Assembly: GCA_023419535.1 (NCBI GenBank)
Contig: JAEZXX010000025.1
Location: 1-31,547 of the forward strand
Length of the DNA stretch: 31,547 nucleotides
DNA from: Pseudomonadota bacterium
Lineage (GTDB): Bacteria > Pseudomonadota > Alphaproteobacteria > Rhizobiales > Rhizobiaceae
Direction: 5' to 3'
Below are positions 8,197 through 16,304 of this stretch, one piece after another; the stretch's first letter is position 1; the number at the start of each line of letters is the position of its first letter. Under the pieces are notes generated by a model. It worked only from the letters and a program-made list of their open reading frames with translations, was not told where the DNA came from and searched no databases. A program made the position numbers and the translations under genes.

Positions 8197-10150
8197 GACG
8201 GCGGCCATCGAGGCGGGCGCTCGGGCGCTTCATCCGGACTGGCGGAACGGCGACACGCTCATCGCCGCGCTGAACGACAACGCCGAGAAGCACGGGAGCA
8301 CCGTCGCGTTGCGCGAGCGCGACCGCGGCATCTGGCAGGAATGGACGTGGGGCGAGTACCGCGACCTCGTGCTGGCGCAGGCCGCCGGCCTGGAGGCGGC
8401 GGGCATCGAAGCCGGCGACGTGGTGATGGTCATCGGCGACAATCGCGCCAACCTCTACGTCGCGATGCTGGCGGTCATTGCCCTGCGCGCCATCCCCTCG
8501 CCCGCCTATTCCGACGTCGCGCCCGAGGAGCTCGCCGGACAGGTACGCCGCGAGGGCATCCGTTCCGCCATCGCCGAGGACCAGGAGCAGGTCGACAAGC
8601 TCATGGTCGTGCGCGAGAGCGTGCCCGCGCTCGCCCGCATCGTCTACGACGATCCGCGCGGACTGAAGGGTCGCGAGCCCGCTGGCGTCGTCGCGCTGGA
8701 GGAGACGCTTCGCAAGGGACGGGAGCGGCTGGAGCGCGAGCCGTCGCTGCGCGCCGACCTTATCGGCCGCGCCAAGGTCCACGACGTCGCCGTGCTCCTC
8801 CATTCCTCCGGCACCACCGGCGCGCCGAAGGGCATTCCCCTGAAGCACGGGCATGTCCTGTCCGGCGTGCGCAACGCGGCCGCGGCCGGCTACTTCCGCG
8901 AGGGCGAAGTCCACATGGCCTACCTTCCGATGGCCTGGGTCGGCGACTTCATCTTCTCCATCGGAGCGGCGATCACCCTGCGCTTCGTCGTCGCGATCCC
9001 GGAACGCCAGGAAACCGCGCAGCACGATCTGCGCGAGATCGCACCCACCATCTACTTTTCCTCTCCCCGCGCCTGGTCGAACATGCTGACCCGCGTCCAG
9101 GTCGGCATGGAGGAATCCACCAGAGGCAAGCGCCGGCTGTTCCAGCACTTCGTGCCCTTCGCGGTGGAGATGGAGCGCCGGCGCCTGGAGGGGCGCGAGC
9201 CCTCCACCCTGGAGCGCCTGCACTGGCGGATCGGGCGGATGCTCGTCTTCGGCCCGCTGCTCGACCAGCTCGGCTTATCCCGCGTCCAGCGCCCCTACAC
9301 GGCGGGCGAGGCGATCGGCGAGGAGGTGTTCCTGTTCTTCCGGGCGCTCGGGCTGAACCTTCGCCAGTTCTACGGCCAGACCGAGAACTGCGCGCTCGGC
9401 ATCGCGCAGGGCGCCGGCGACCTCAAGCTCCACACGGTCGGGCGCCCCTTCCCCGGCGTCGAGGTCAGGATCGACGAGAGCGGCGAGATCCTGATGCGGG
9501 GCGACAACATCTTCGACGGCTATTTCGGCGACGACGCGGCCACCGCGAAGGCGCTCGATCACGGCTGGCTGCGAACCGGCGACGCCGGGCATGTCGAGGC
9601 GGACGGCCAGTACGTCGTCCTCGGCCGCGTCTCGGAGGTCGTTCATACCGCCGGGGGCGTCCGCTACATCCCGACCTACATCGAGAACCGCCTGAAGTTC
9701 AGCCCTTACATCAAGGACGTCTGCGTCGTGGGGCGCGACCGCGAGCATCTGGCCGCCATCGTCTGCATCGACTTCGAGGCGGTCGGCCATTTCGCGCAGG
9801 AGAACTCGGTCTCCTACACCTCCTATGCCGACCTCTCGCAGAAGCCGGAGGTTCTCGACCTCGTGGAGAAGGTCATCGCGGACCTCAACAGGCTCCTCCC
9901 CGATGGGCTGGAGATCGCCCGCTTCGTCGATCTCCACAAGGAGTTCGACCCCGACGACGGCGAGGTGACGCGCACCCGCAAGCTGAAGCGCGACGTCATC
10001 GAGCGGCACTACGGGCCGATCGTCGAGGCGCTCTACGACGGGCGCGAGCGCATCGTCTTCGAAGCGCGCGTCGCCTACGAGACGGGAGCGGAGGGCGTCC
10101 TGAAGCGGGATCTGACGCTTCGCAGCGTCTGCGGAGGCAAGAGCGCATGA
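8186..10150 (+). CDS. AMP-binding acyl-CoA synthetase, long-chain/ACSBG type
   Basis: A 654-residue ATP-dependent ligase of the ANL superfamily that should activate a carboxylic acid to its CoA thioester through an acyl-adenylate. The P-loop-like motif HSSGTTGAPKG is at residues 206-216, the adenine-binding YGQTE at 396-400 and the TGD motif at 464-466. The hinge region reads GRVSE near 480-484 where many relatives have GR-x-KE, and a Lys-rich TRTRKLKRD near the C-terminus supplies the probable catalytic Lys. ATG 8186 is preferred over the upstream TTG at 8171 because GGAGG at 8173-8177 is correctly spaced for it. It is embedded between LivG and LivH genes, with an ATGA overlap at its end, so uptake and activation are probably linked. 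Chain length preference cannot be read. Confidence 0.9.
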   Translation: MLHETAAIEAGARALHPDWRNGDTLIAALNDNAEKHGSTVALRERDRGIWQEWTWGEYRDLVLAQAAGLEAAGIEAGDVVMVIGDNRANLYVAMLAVIALRAIPSPAYSDVAPEELAGQVRREGIRSAIAEDQEQVDKLMVVRESVPALARIVYDDPRGLKGREPAGVVALEETLRKGRERLEREPSLRADLIGRAKVHDVAVLLHSSGTTGAPKGIPLKHGHVLSGVRNAAAAGYFREGEVHMAYLPMAWVGDFIFSIGAAITLRFVVAIPERQETAQHDLREIAPTIYFSSPRAWSNMLTRVQVGMEESTRGKRRLFQHFVPFAVEMERRRLEGREPSTLERLHWRIGRMLVFGPLLDQLGLSRVQRPYTAGEAIGEEVFLFFRALGLNLRQFYGQTENCALGIAQGAGDLKLHTVGRPFPGVEVRIDESGEILMRGDNIFDGYFGDDAATAKALDHGWLRTGDAGHVEADGQYVVLGRVSEVVHTAGGVRYIPTYIENRLKFSPYIKDVCVVGRDREHLAAIVCIDFEAVGHFAQENSVSYTSYADLSQKPEVLDLVEKVIADLNRLLPDGLEIARFVDLHKEFDPDDGEVTRTRKLKRDVIERHYGPIVEALYDGRERIVFEARVAYETGAEGVLKRDLTLRSVCGGKSA

Positions 10151-11025
10151 GCTATTTCGTCGAGCTTCTCGTCAACGGCGCCCTGACCGGGCTGATGTAC
10201 AGCCTCGTCGCGCTCGGCATCGTCCTCATCTACAAATCGTCGGGCGTGCCGAACCTCGCTCAGGGCGCGGTCGTGCTGATCGGCGCCTACGTCGTCTGGC
10301 TCCTCGTCTCCGCCGGCCTGCCGCTTCTGGCCGCCGTGCCGCTCGCCTGCGTCATCATGTTCGGCTTCGGCCTCGCGGTGGAGCGCGTGCTCCTGCGACG
10401 CATGGTCGGCCAGCCGATCATCATGGTCGTGATGCTGACGCTGGGGCTGGAGATCTTCCTGCGCGGCCTCGGCCCGGGCGTCCTCGGCGCGGCGCCGAAA
10501 TCGCTCGATCTCGGCATCGAGCTCTCGCCCATCATCCTCGGCGACGTTTTCGTCAACCGCGACTACCTCTGGGGCGGCGGCATCGCGCTTCTCCTCATCG
10601 GCGTGTCGCTCCTCTTCTTCCGCCCCCGCCTCGGCACCAAGCTGCGCGCCGTCTCCGACGACCACGTCTCGTCCTGGGCCGGCGGCATCTCGGTGGAGCG
10701 CGCCATCGGCATCTCCTGGGGCCTCGCGGCGGTCGCCGCCGTCGCGGCGGGCGTCCTCTGGGGCTCGGTCCAGGGCGTCGACTGGACGCTCTCGGCGCTG
10801 CTCTTCCCGGCGGTCGCCGTGGTCATCCTCGGCGGGGTCGATTCCATCTGGGGCGTTCTCGTCGGCGGGCTGCTCGTCGGCACCCTCGGCTCGGTCATCC
10901 CCGGGTATCTCGACTCGGCCGTCGGCGGCGGCACGCGCGACGTCGTGACTTCGCTCATCATCCTCCTCACCATCATGGTCCGCCCCTACGGCATCTTCGG
11001 CCGCGAGAACATCGAGAGGATCTGA
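10147..11025 (+). CDS. Branched-chain-type ABC transporter permease (LivH-like)
   Basis: Membrane subunit of 292 residues with eight or so hydrophobic segments. The N-terminal LLVNGALTGLMYSLVALG and the following SGVPNLAQGAVVLIGAY are standard LivH features. The ATG at 10147 overlaps the TGA of the acyl-CoA synthetase gene (ATGA), and the longer in-frame reading through that gene is spurious. It pairs with the LivM-like protein encoded 6 bases downstream to form the channel. Family members carry branched-chain amino acids, aromatic acids, urea and other small carboxylates. Confidence 0.93.
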   Translation: MSYFVELLVNGALTGLMYSLVALGIVLIYKSSGVPNLAQGAVVLIGAYVVWLLVSAGLPLLAAVPLACVIMFGFGLAVERVLLRRMVGQPIIMVVMLTLGLEIFLRGLGPGVLGAAPKSLDLGIELSPIILGDVFVNRDYLWGGGIALLLIGVSLLFFRPRLGTKLRAVSDDHVSSWAGGISVERAIGISWGLAAVAAVAAGVLWGSVQGVDWTLSALLFPAVAVVILGGVDSIWGVLVGGLLVGTLGSVIPGYLDSAVGGGTRDVVTSLIILLTIMVRPYGIFGRENIERI

Positions 11026-11031
11026 CGCAAG

Positions 11032-12105
11032 ATGTTCTACCGGCTCGCAGGCGTCCACCACACCTCCTACGCATCGGCGGCGCGCCTCTGGCCGGTGCCG
11101 GCCGACCGGATCGCGGTCGCGGTCGTCCTCGCGCTCGCCGTCGCCGCCCCCTTCCTCGTCTCGCCGCTCTATCTCGGCTCCTACCTCCTGCCCTGGCTGG
11201 TCTGGAGCGCGGCGACGCTGTCGCTGACGCTGCTGATGGGCCTCGCCGGCCAGCTGCATTTCGGCTTCGCGGCGGTGATGGCGATCGGCGCCTACACTTC
11301 GATCCACCTGACGCGGGCGGGCGTGCCCTTCGAGTTCGCGCTTCTGGGCGCCGGTCTCGTCTCGGCGATCATCGGCTGCATCTTCGGGGCCGCGGCGCTG
11401 CGGGTGAAGGGCCTCTATCTGGTGATGGCGACGCTCGCCATGCAGTATCTGGTGGACTGGGTCATCATCAACGTGCCCGCCATCTCCGGCGGCGCGCAGG
11501 CGACTCTGCAGACCCCGCGCGTCGCCTTCCTGCTCCTGCCGCTCGACGGACCGTGGGCACGCTACTGGGCGGCGCTCGCCTGGGCGGTGGTGGCCTCGCT
11601 CTTCATCCTGAACGTCAAGCGCAGTGCCTTCGGCCGCGCCCTCGTGGCCATCCGAGAGAAGGACTTCGCCGCCGCCGTCATCGGCGTCGACCCCTTCCGC
11701 ACCAAGCTCGTCGCCTTCTTCACCTCGTCCTTCATGGGCGGCGTATCGGGCGCGGTGCTGGCCTTCTGCTACTACCGGGCGGTGACGCCCGAGCAGTTCA
11801 CCTTCAACGTCTCGATCCAGCTCGTCGCCATGGTGCTGGTCGGGGGGCTCGGCTCGGTCATCGGAGCCTTTCTGGGCGCAGGCTTCGTGCTTCTCGCCCC
11901 GATCGTCCTCACGAATTTCTTCATCGCCCTCTCGGTCGCCGGCTGGCTGAACGTCTCGACCAACCTTCTCTCGCACATTCCGATGATGGCCTACGGCGCG
12001 CTCATCGTCGGCTTCCTGCTCGCCGAGCCGCTCGGCATGGCGAAGATCTACGACAACATCCGCAATTACTTCCTCGTCTGGCCGTTCCGCCATTCGAGGC
12101 GCTGA
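11032..12105 (+). CDS. Branched-chain-type ABC transporter permease (LivM-like)
   Basis: A 357-residue integral membrane protein with repeated hydrophobic helices from about residue 22 onward. Family segments include LTLLMGLAGQLHFGFAAVMAIGAY near 64-87 and AIREKDFAAAVIGVDPFRTK near 206-225, the latter being the cytoplasmic coupling loop toward the ATPases. The N-terminal 20 residues are polar and contain two adjacent His. The gene starts 6 bases after LivH and is followed, after 41 bases, by the binding-protein gene. Function follows from the LivH partner: it forms the second half of the translocation pore. Confidence 0.93.
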   Translation: MFYRLAGVHHTSYASAARLWPVPADRIAVAVVLALAVAAPFLVSPLYLGSYLLPWLVWSAATLSLTLLMGLAGQLHFGFAAVMAIGAYTSIHLTRAGVPFEFALLGAGLVSAIIGCIFGAAALRVKGLYLVMATLAMQYLVDWVIINVPAISGGAQATLQTPRVAFLLLPLDGPWARYWAALAWAVVASLFILNVKRSAFGRALVAIREKDFAAAVIGVDPFRTKLVAFFTSSFMGGVSGAVLAFCYYRAVTPEQFTFNVSIQLVAMVLVGGLGSVIGAFLGAGFVLLAPIVLTNFFIALSVAGWLNVSTNLLSHIPMMAYGALIVGFLLAEPLGMAKIYDNIRNYFLVWPFRHSRR

Positions 12106-12146
12106 GCATCAGCGCAAAACAACAAAGACAACGGGAGGAGAACACC

Positions 12147-13388
12147 ATGCAACGCAGTCTCGCATCGATCCTCGGAGGCCTCGCCCTCTCGGTCGCATTC
12201 TCCGGCGCGGCTTTCGCGCAGGAGACCATCAAGTTCGCGATGCCGCAGGATTTCACGGCCGTCTACACGTTCGTGACCGGCGAATACAATCAGGGCCAGC
12301 GCGACTACCTGACCCTCGTCAACGAGGAGGGCGGGATCGACGGCCGCACCTTCGAGGCCCTCGTCTCCGACACCGGCAACCAGCCACAGCGCGGCATCGA
12401 GGCCTACAATCGCGGCCGCGACCAGGGCGCGATCCTGTTCGACTTCCTGTCGACGCCGGTCTCGCGCGCCCTCGTGCCGCAGGTCCTGCAGGACGAGGTG
12501 GTGATGATCACGCCGGTCCACGGGCGCGGCGACGCGGCGGACGGCGAGACGTTCCCCTACGTCTTCCCGGTCATGGCGACCTACTGGAGCCAGGCGACCG
12601 TGCTCGCCAACTGGATCGAGACCGAGGGCGGGGGCCTGGCGGACAAGAGAATCGCCCTCGTCCACATCGACAGCCCCTTCGGCCGCGAGCCGATCAACGT
12701 CCTGCAGGACCTGGCCGAGGAGAAGGGCTTCGAGCTCTCCACCTTCGCCTATGCGAGTCCGGGCAACGAGCAGGGCTCGACCTGGACGGAGGTGCGGCGC
12801 TTCCGGCCCGACTACGCCATCATCTGGGGCGCGGGCGGCGGTCAGGCGGTGTCGGTGCGCGAAGCGGTGCGCAACGGCATCCCGGCCGAGAGCATCCTGT
12901 CCGTCGTCTGGCTGTCCGAGACCGACGCGCAGACGGTCGGCGCGGACGTCATGACGGGCGTGAAGCGCTTCGAGGCCGTGGCGCCGGGCACCGACCACCC
13001 GATCATCCAGCGCATTCAGGAGAAGGTCATCGACGCCGGGCTCGGCGCCGGCGACGCGGCGATCGTCGGCACCTCGCAGTACAATCTCGGCGTCGCCACC
13101 ATGGCGGTGGCCGTCGAGGCGGCGCGCCTCGGGCTCGAGGAGGGCGACGGCGAACTCACCGGCGAGCGGCTGAAGAACGGCTTCCAGCGCATCGAGAACT
13201 TCGATGCCGAGGGCATGATGCCGCCGATCACCATCACGCCTGAAGACCATCAGGGCGGCGGCATGGGCCGCGTCTCGCAGTGGGACGGCACGGCCTGGGT
13301 GCCCGTGACCGAATGGGGCGCCCACTTCACCGAGATCGTCCAGAAGGAGATCGACGCCGGCGCCCAGGGCTTCCGCGAGGGACGCTGA
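12147..13388 (+). CDS. Liv-type periplasmic substrate-binding protein (Peripla_BP_6)
   Basis: A 413-residue periplasmic binding protein for the Liv-type transporter. The signal peptide spans about residues 1-24 with cleavage after Ala-Phe-Ala, giving a mature N-terminus near Gln25. The two-lobed type I fold is indicated by NEEGGIDGRTFEALVSDTGN and the DKRIALVHIDSPFGRE segment between lobes. An A-rich leader with GGGAGGAG at 12133-12140 gives it an unusually strong ribosome site, consistent with the excess of binding protein that such systems need. It shares its subfamily with proteins found in operons carrying acyl-CoA ligases, so the ligand may be a carboxylate and not necessarily leucine. 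Confidence 0.92.
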   Translation: MQRSLASILGGLALSVAFSGAAFAQETIKFAMPQDFTAVYTFVTGEYNQGQRDYLTLVNEEGGIDGRTFEALVSDTGNQPQRGIEAYNRGRDQGAILFDFLSTPVSRALVPQVLQDEVVMITPVHGRGDAADGETFPYVFPVMATYWSQATVLANWIETEGGGLADKRIALVHIDSPFGREPINVLQDLAEEKGFELSTFAYASPGNEQGSTWTEVRRFRPDYAIIWGAGGGQAVSVREAVRNGIPAESILSVVWLSETDAQTVGADVMTGVKRFEAVAPGTDHPIIQRIQEKVIDAGLGAGDAAIVGTSQYNLGVATMAVAVEAARLGLEEGDGELTGERLKNGFQRIENFDAEGMMPPITITPEDHQGGGMGRVSQWDGTAWVPVTEWGAHFTEIVQKEIDAGAQGFREGR

Positions 13389-13391
13389 GCC

Positions 13392-14183
13392 ATGAGCCTC
13401 CTGTCGCTCTCCAATGTCGAGGTGGTCTACGACCGGGTCTTCCTCGCCATCAAGGGCGTCTCCCTTCGGCTCGAGGAGGGCGGCATGGTCGCCCTCCTCG
13501 GGGCCAACGGCGCCGGCAAGTCGACGACGCTGAAGGCGATCTCGGGGCTGCTCGGTCCCGAGCGGGGTCAGGTGACGCGCGGGGAGATCGTCTTCGACGG
13601 CCGCGACGTGCGGGCGATGGGGCCGCCGGAGCGCGTCGGCTCCGGCATCGTCCATGTCCTGGAGGGCCGGCGCATCTTCGGCCACCTGACGCCGGACGAG
13701 AACCTCGTCGCCGCCTTCCCGCTCACCGGCTCGCGCGGCGATCTCGATGCCCTGCGGGACCGGGTCTACACCTACTTCCCGCGGCTGAAGGAGCGGCTGC
13801 GCCACAAGAGCGGCTATCTGTCGGGTGGAGAGCAGCAGATGCTCGCCATCGGCCGCGCCATGATGACGAGCCCGCGGCTCATCATGCTGGACGAGCCGAG
13901 CCTCGGCCTTTCGCCGCTCCTCGTCTCGGAGATCTTCGCCATGATCGGCGAGATCAACCGGTCCGAGAAGCTGTCTGTGCTCCTCGTCGAGCAGAACGCG
14001 GCGGCCGCGCTTCGGATCGTCGACCACGCCTATCTGATCGAGAACGGCCACGTCGTGATGGACGGCTCGGCCGAGACCCTGCGCTCCAATCCGGACGTGC
14101 AGGAGTTCTATCTCGGGGGCGGCGGCAAGGTCGACTACCACAACGTCAAGCACTACCGGCGCCGCAAGCGCTGGCTCGCCTGA
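13392..14183 (+). CDS. Branched-chain-type ABC transporter ATP-binding protein (LivF-like)
   Basis: A 263-residue ATPase, the second nucleotide-binding subunit of the importer. Walker A is GANGAGKST at residues 37-45, the signature is intact (LSGGEQQ) and Walker B is LIMLDEPSLGLSP. It ends in a basic tail (HYRRRKRW) that extends beyond the minimal LivF. The gene begins 3 bases after the binding-protein stop codon. Together with the LivG-like protein, whose signature motif is degenerate, it would form a heterodimer in which one ATP site has a consensus signature and the other does not. Confidence 0.93.
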   Translation: MSLLSLSNVEVVYDRVFLAIKGVSLRLEEGGMVALLGANGAGKSTTLKAISGLLGPERGQVTRGEIVFDGRDVRAMGPPERVGSGIVHVLEGRRIFGHLTPDENLVAAFPLTGSRGDLDALRDRVYTYFPRLKERLRHKSGYLSGGEQQMLAIGRAMMTSPRLIMLDEPSLGLSPLLVSEIFAMIGEINRSEKLSVLLVEQNAAAALRIVDHAYLIENGHVVMDGSAETLRSNPDVQEFYLGGGGKVDYHNVKHYRRRKRWLA

Positions 14184-14227
14184 CGCCACATCGGCCCGAA
14201 CGGCTCGCGACGACACCCGCGACGCCG

Positions 14228-14244
14228 GCCGTTCGCGGAACGGC
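14228..14244 (+). other. Short hairpin between livF and the ligase-like gene
   Basis: GCCGTT, a 5-base loop and AACGGC form a perfect 6-bp stem in the 92-base gap between the LivF-like gene and the PaaK-like gene. It has no U-run and may simply tune expression of the last gene or be chance. Confidence 0.25.
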
Positions 14245-14275
14245 GCAGGACGGGTCCGGATCGGAAGGACATCTG

Positions 14276-15508
14276 ATGCAGCGCTTCGACCAAGACCTCG
14301 CCCGGCGCACACCCGAGGCGCGCGAGGCCGAGCACTTTCTCCGGCTGCGCTCGCTCCTCAAGCGCGCGATCGCCGAAGCGCCCGGCTGGCAGGCGCATCT
14401 GGGCTCGCTCGATCCGGAGACGGTCACGTCCCGCAAGGCTCTGGCGCGGCTGCCGCTTCTGCGCAAGTCGGACCTGCCGTGTCTCCAGGCCGGGCAGCCG
14501 CCCTTCGGCGGCTTCGCGCTCTCGCAGCCCGGCCGGCTGAAGCGTCTCTTCGTCTCGCCGGGACCGATCCTCGACCCGGAAGGCTTCGGCGAGGACTGGT
14601 GGGGCGCCGCGCGCGCGCTCCATGCGCTCGGGCTGAAGCCCGGCGACGTCCTCCACAACAGCTTCTCCTACCACCTGACCCCGGCTGGCGCGATGTTCGA
14701 GACCGGCGCCCACGCCCTCGGCTGCGCCGTGATCCCGGCCGGAACCGCGGGCACGGAAGCGCAGGTGGACGCCCTCGCCCGCTTCGGCGCCCGCGCCTAT
14801 GTCGGCACGCCCGACTTCCTCAAGATCGTCCTCGACAAGGCCGCCGAGCTCGGCCGCGACGTCTCGTCCCTGACGCTCGCGCTCGTCTCGGGCGCGGCCC
14901 TGCCCGCTTCGCTGAAGCGCGAACTGGAGGCGCGCGGCCTGACGGTCCGGCAGGCCTACGGGACGGCAGACCTCGGCATCATCGCCTACGAGACGGGCAC
15001 GGCCGAAGACGGGATGGCGGTCGCCGAAGAGGCGATCGTCGAAATCGTCGCGCCCGGCACGGGCGATCCGGTGCCGGACGGCGAGATCGGCGAACTCGTC
15101 GTCACGCGGCTCAACGCCGACTATCCGCTCTTCCGCTTCGCCACCGGCGATCTCTCGGCGATCCGCCTGGGAAGCGTGCCCGGCGACAACACGGCGCCGC
15201 GCATCCGCGGCTGGATGGGCCGCGCCGACCAGACGACCAAGGTACGTGGCATGTTCGTGCGGCCCGAGCAGGTGGCCGCCGTCGCCGCGCGCCATCCCGA
15301 ACTCGGCCGCATGCGGCTGGTGGTGACGCGGGAAGCCGAGCGAGACGTGATGACGCTTCACGCCGAGGGCGAAGACGCGCGCCTCGCGTCGGCCGTGGCC
15401 GAGACGCTGGCGGCGCTGACGAAGCTCAAAGGCGAATGCCGGATCGTCGCGCCCGGCTCCCTGCCGAAGGACGGCAAGGTGATCGCCGACGAGCGACGCT
15501 ACGACTGA
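14276..15508 (+). CDS. Phenylacetate-CoA ligase-like (PaaK family) AMP-dependent synthetase, P-loop atypical
   Basis: A 410-residue ANL-superfamily protein similar in length and layout to PaaK, which makes aryl-CoA or acyl-CoA thioesters. Late motifs look functional: AYGTADLGI (adenine site), FRFATGDLSAI, GRADQTTKVRGMFVRPEQV (hinge and C-terminal domain start) and LPKDGKVIADERR with the probable catalytic Lys at the C-terminus. The early glycine/Ser/Thr-rich P-loop expected as SSGTTGKP is instead RLFVSPGPILDPEGFGEDW at about residues 90-108. ATG 14276 is used because GGAAGGAC precedes it; the same frame runs open far upstream through livF but that is a shadow. It closes the Liv operon and ends 4 bases from the convergent thioesterase gene. 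Confidence 0.85.
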   Translation: MQRFDQDLARRTPEAREAEHFLRLRSLLKRAIAEAPGWQAHLGSLDPETVTSRKALARLPLLRKSDLPCLQAGQPPFGGFALSQPGRLKRLFVSPGPILDPEGFGEDWWGAARALHALGLKPGDVLHNSFSYHLTPAGAMFETGAHALGCAVIPAGTAGTEAQVDALARFGARAYVGTPDFLKIVLDKAAELGRDVSSLTLALVSGAALPASLKRELEARGLTVRQAYGTADLGIIAYETGTAEDGMAVAEEAIVEIVAPGTGDPVPDGEIGELVVTRLNADYPLFRFATGDLSAIRLGSVPGDNTAPRIRGWMGRADQTTKVRGMFVRPEQVAAVAARHPELGRMRLVVTREAERDVMTLHAEGEDARLASAVAETLAALTKLKGECRIVAPGSLPKDGKVIADERRYD

Positions 15509-15512
15509 GAAG

Positions 15513-16304
15513 CTAACGCGGGCGCACCGTGAGGCTCTGGGCCACCGAGCCGAGCGGTCCCGCCGCGTCGTGCAGGATGGTATGGGTCAGGCCGATGCCG
15601 CCGCGGTCGAAGGTGACGCTCGTGTCGTAGCCGAGCCAGTCGCCGGTCGGCGCGCGCAGGAGATGCACGGTCAGGTCGACGTTCGGGAAGAGCGCCGCCT
15701 CCGGTCCCATCCGCGGCGTCACCCCGTTGGCGAAGTCCACCATGCCGAGCACGCGGGCGGTCGGACTAACGCTTTCGCCGCCGATCAGCGCGACCGGGGT
15801 CCGCATCCAGGCCCGCGCCCGCCCCTGCCCGATCGGCTCGCGACGTGATTGAAGCGTGCGAACGCACAGCCCGCCCCAGGTGCCGTCGAACTCGTGGGGA
15901 CCGAAGGCGTCCGGCCCCGGCATCGGCGAAAAGGCCGTGCCGGCGATGGCCTCCGAGTCGAACGCCTTCAGGAGCCAGGCCCGCGCGAGGACGACCGGTC
16001 GCTCGTCGTAGGACAGCCGCGCCTCGACGAGCTCGATCGTGCGGCCGGGCCGCAGCACGGCCGTCTCGACGCTCATCGTCCCGATCGGGATGACGCCGAG
16101 GATGTCGTAGGAGACGCGCGAGATCACCAGCGGATCACCGCCGCGCCGCGCCGCCATGTCGGCCTCGATCGCGTGGCCGATCAGCCCGAGCGCCGGCGCG
16201 ATGTGCTGTTCGGCCGGGTTCCAGGCCCCTTCCGTGTAGCGGGTCGCCCGGAAGGCGGCATCGCCCTCCCGCTCGAAGTAGCAGGCGGTCTCGTCGAGCG
16301 TCAT
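15513..16304 (-). CDS. Acyl-CoA thioesterase-like double-hotdog protein
   Basis: A 263-residue protein with two hotdog halves of the TesB/4HBT_3 kind, expected to hydrolyse an acyl-CoA to the free acid and CoA. The second half holds the clearest family pattern, NVDLTVHLLRAPTGDWLGYD followed by the strand FDRGGIGLTHTILHDAAGPLGSVAQSL, matching the TesB consensus D-x-x-x-H, W-L and RG. Its start overlaps the CitE-type gene stop by four bases (ATGA), so it is the last gene of the leucine-type operon. It might recycle CoA from blocked intermediates or supply a free acid; neither can be shown from sequence. Confidence 0.8.
   Translation of the reverse strand: MTLDETACYFEREGDAAFRATRYTEGAWNPAEQHIAPALGLIGHAIEADMAARRGGDPLVISRVSYDILGVIPIGTMSVETAVLRPGRTIELVEARLSYDERPVVLARAWLLKAFDSEAIAGTAFSPMPGPDAFGPHEFDGTWGGLCVRTLQSRREPIGQGRARAWMRTPVALIGGESVSPTARVLGMVDFANGVTPRMGPEAALFPNVDLTVHLLRAPTGDWLGYDTSVTFDRGGIGLTHTILHDAAGPLGSVAQSLTVRPR

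Noticed and set aside
10075..14312. Very long open frames on the minus strand opposite the Liv operon (672 and 748 codons)
   Set aside because: They lie fully opposite well-supported genes, have low-complexity Arg/Asp/Glu/His-rich translations, and arise from GC-rich third positions.
15509..15512. Terminator between the Liv operon and the convergent leucine operon
   Set aside because: Only 4 bases separate the stop codons and I found no hairpin with a U-run there; the same holds for the 6-base gap at 6311-6316.
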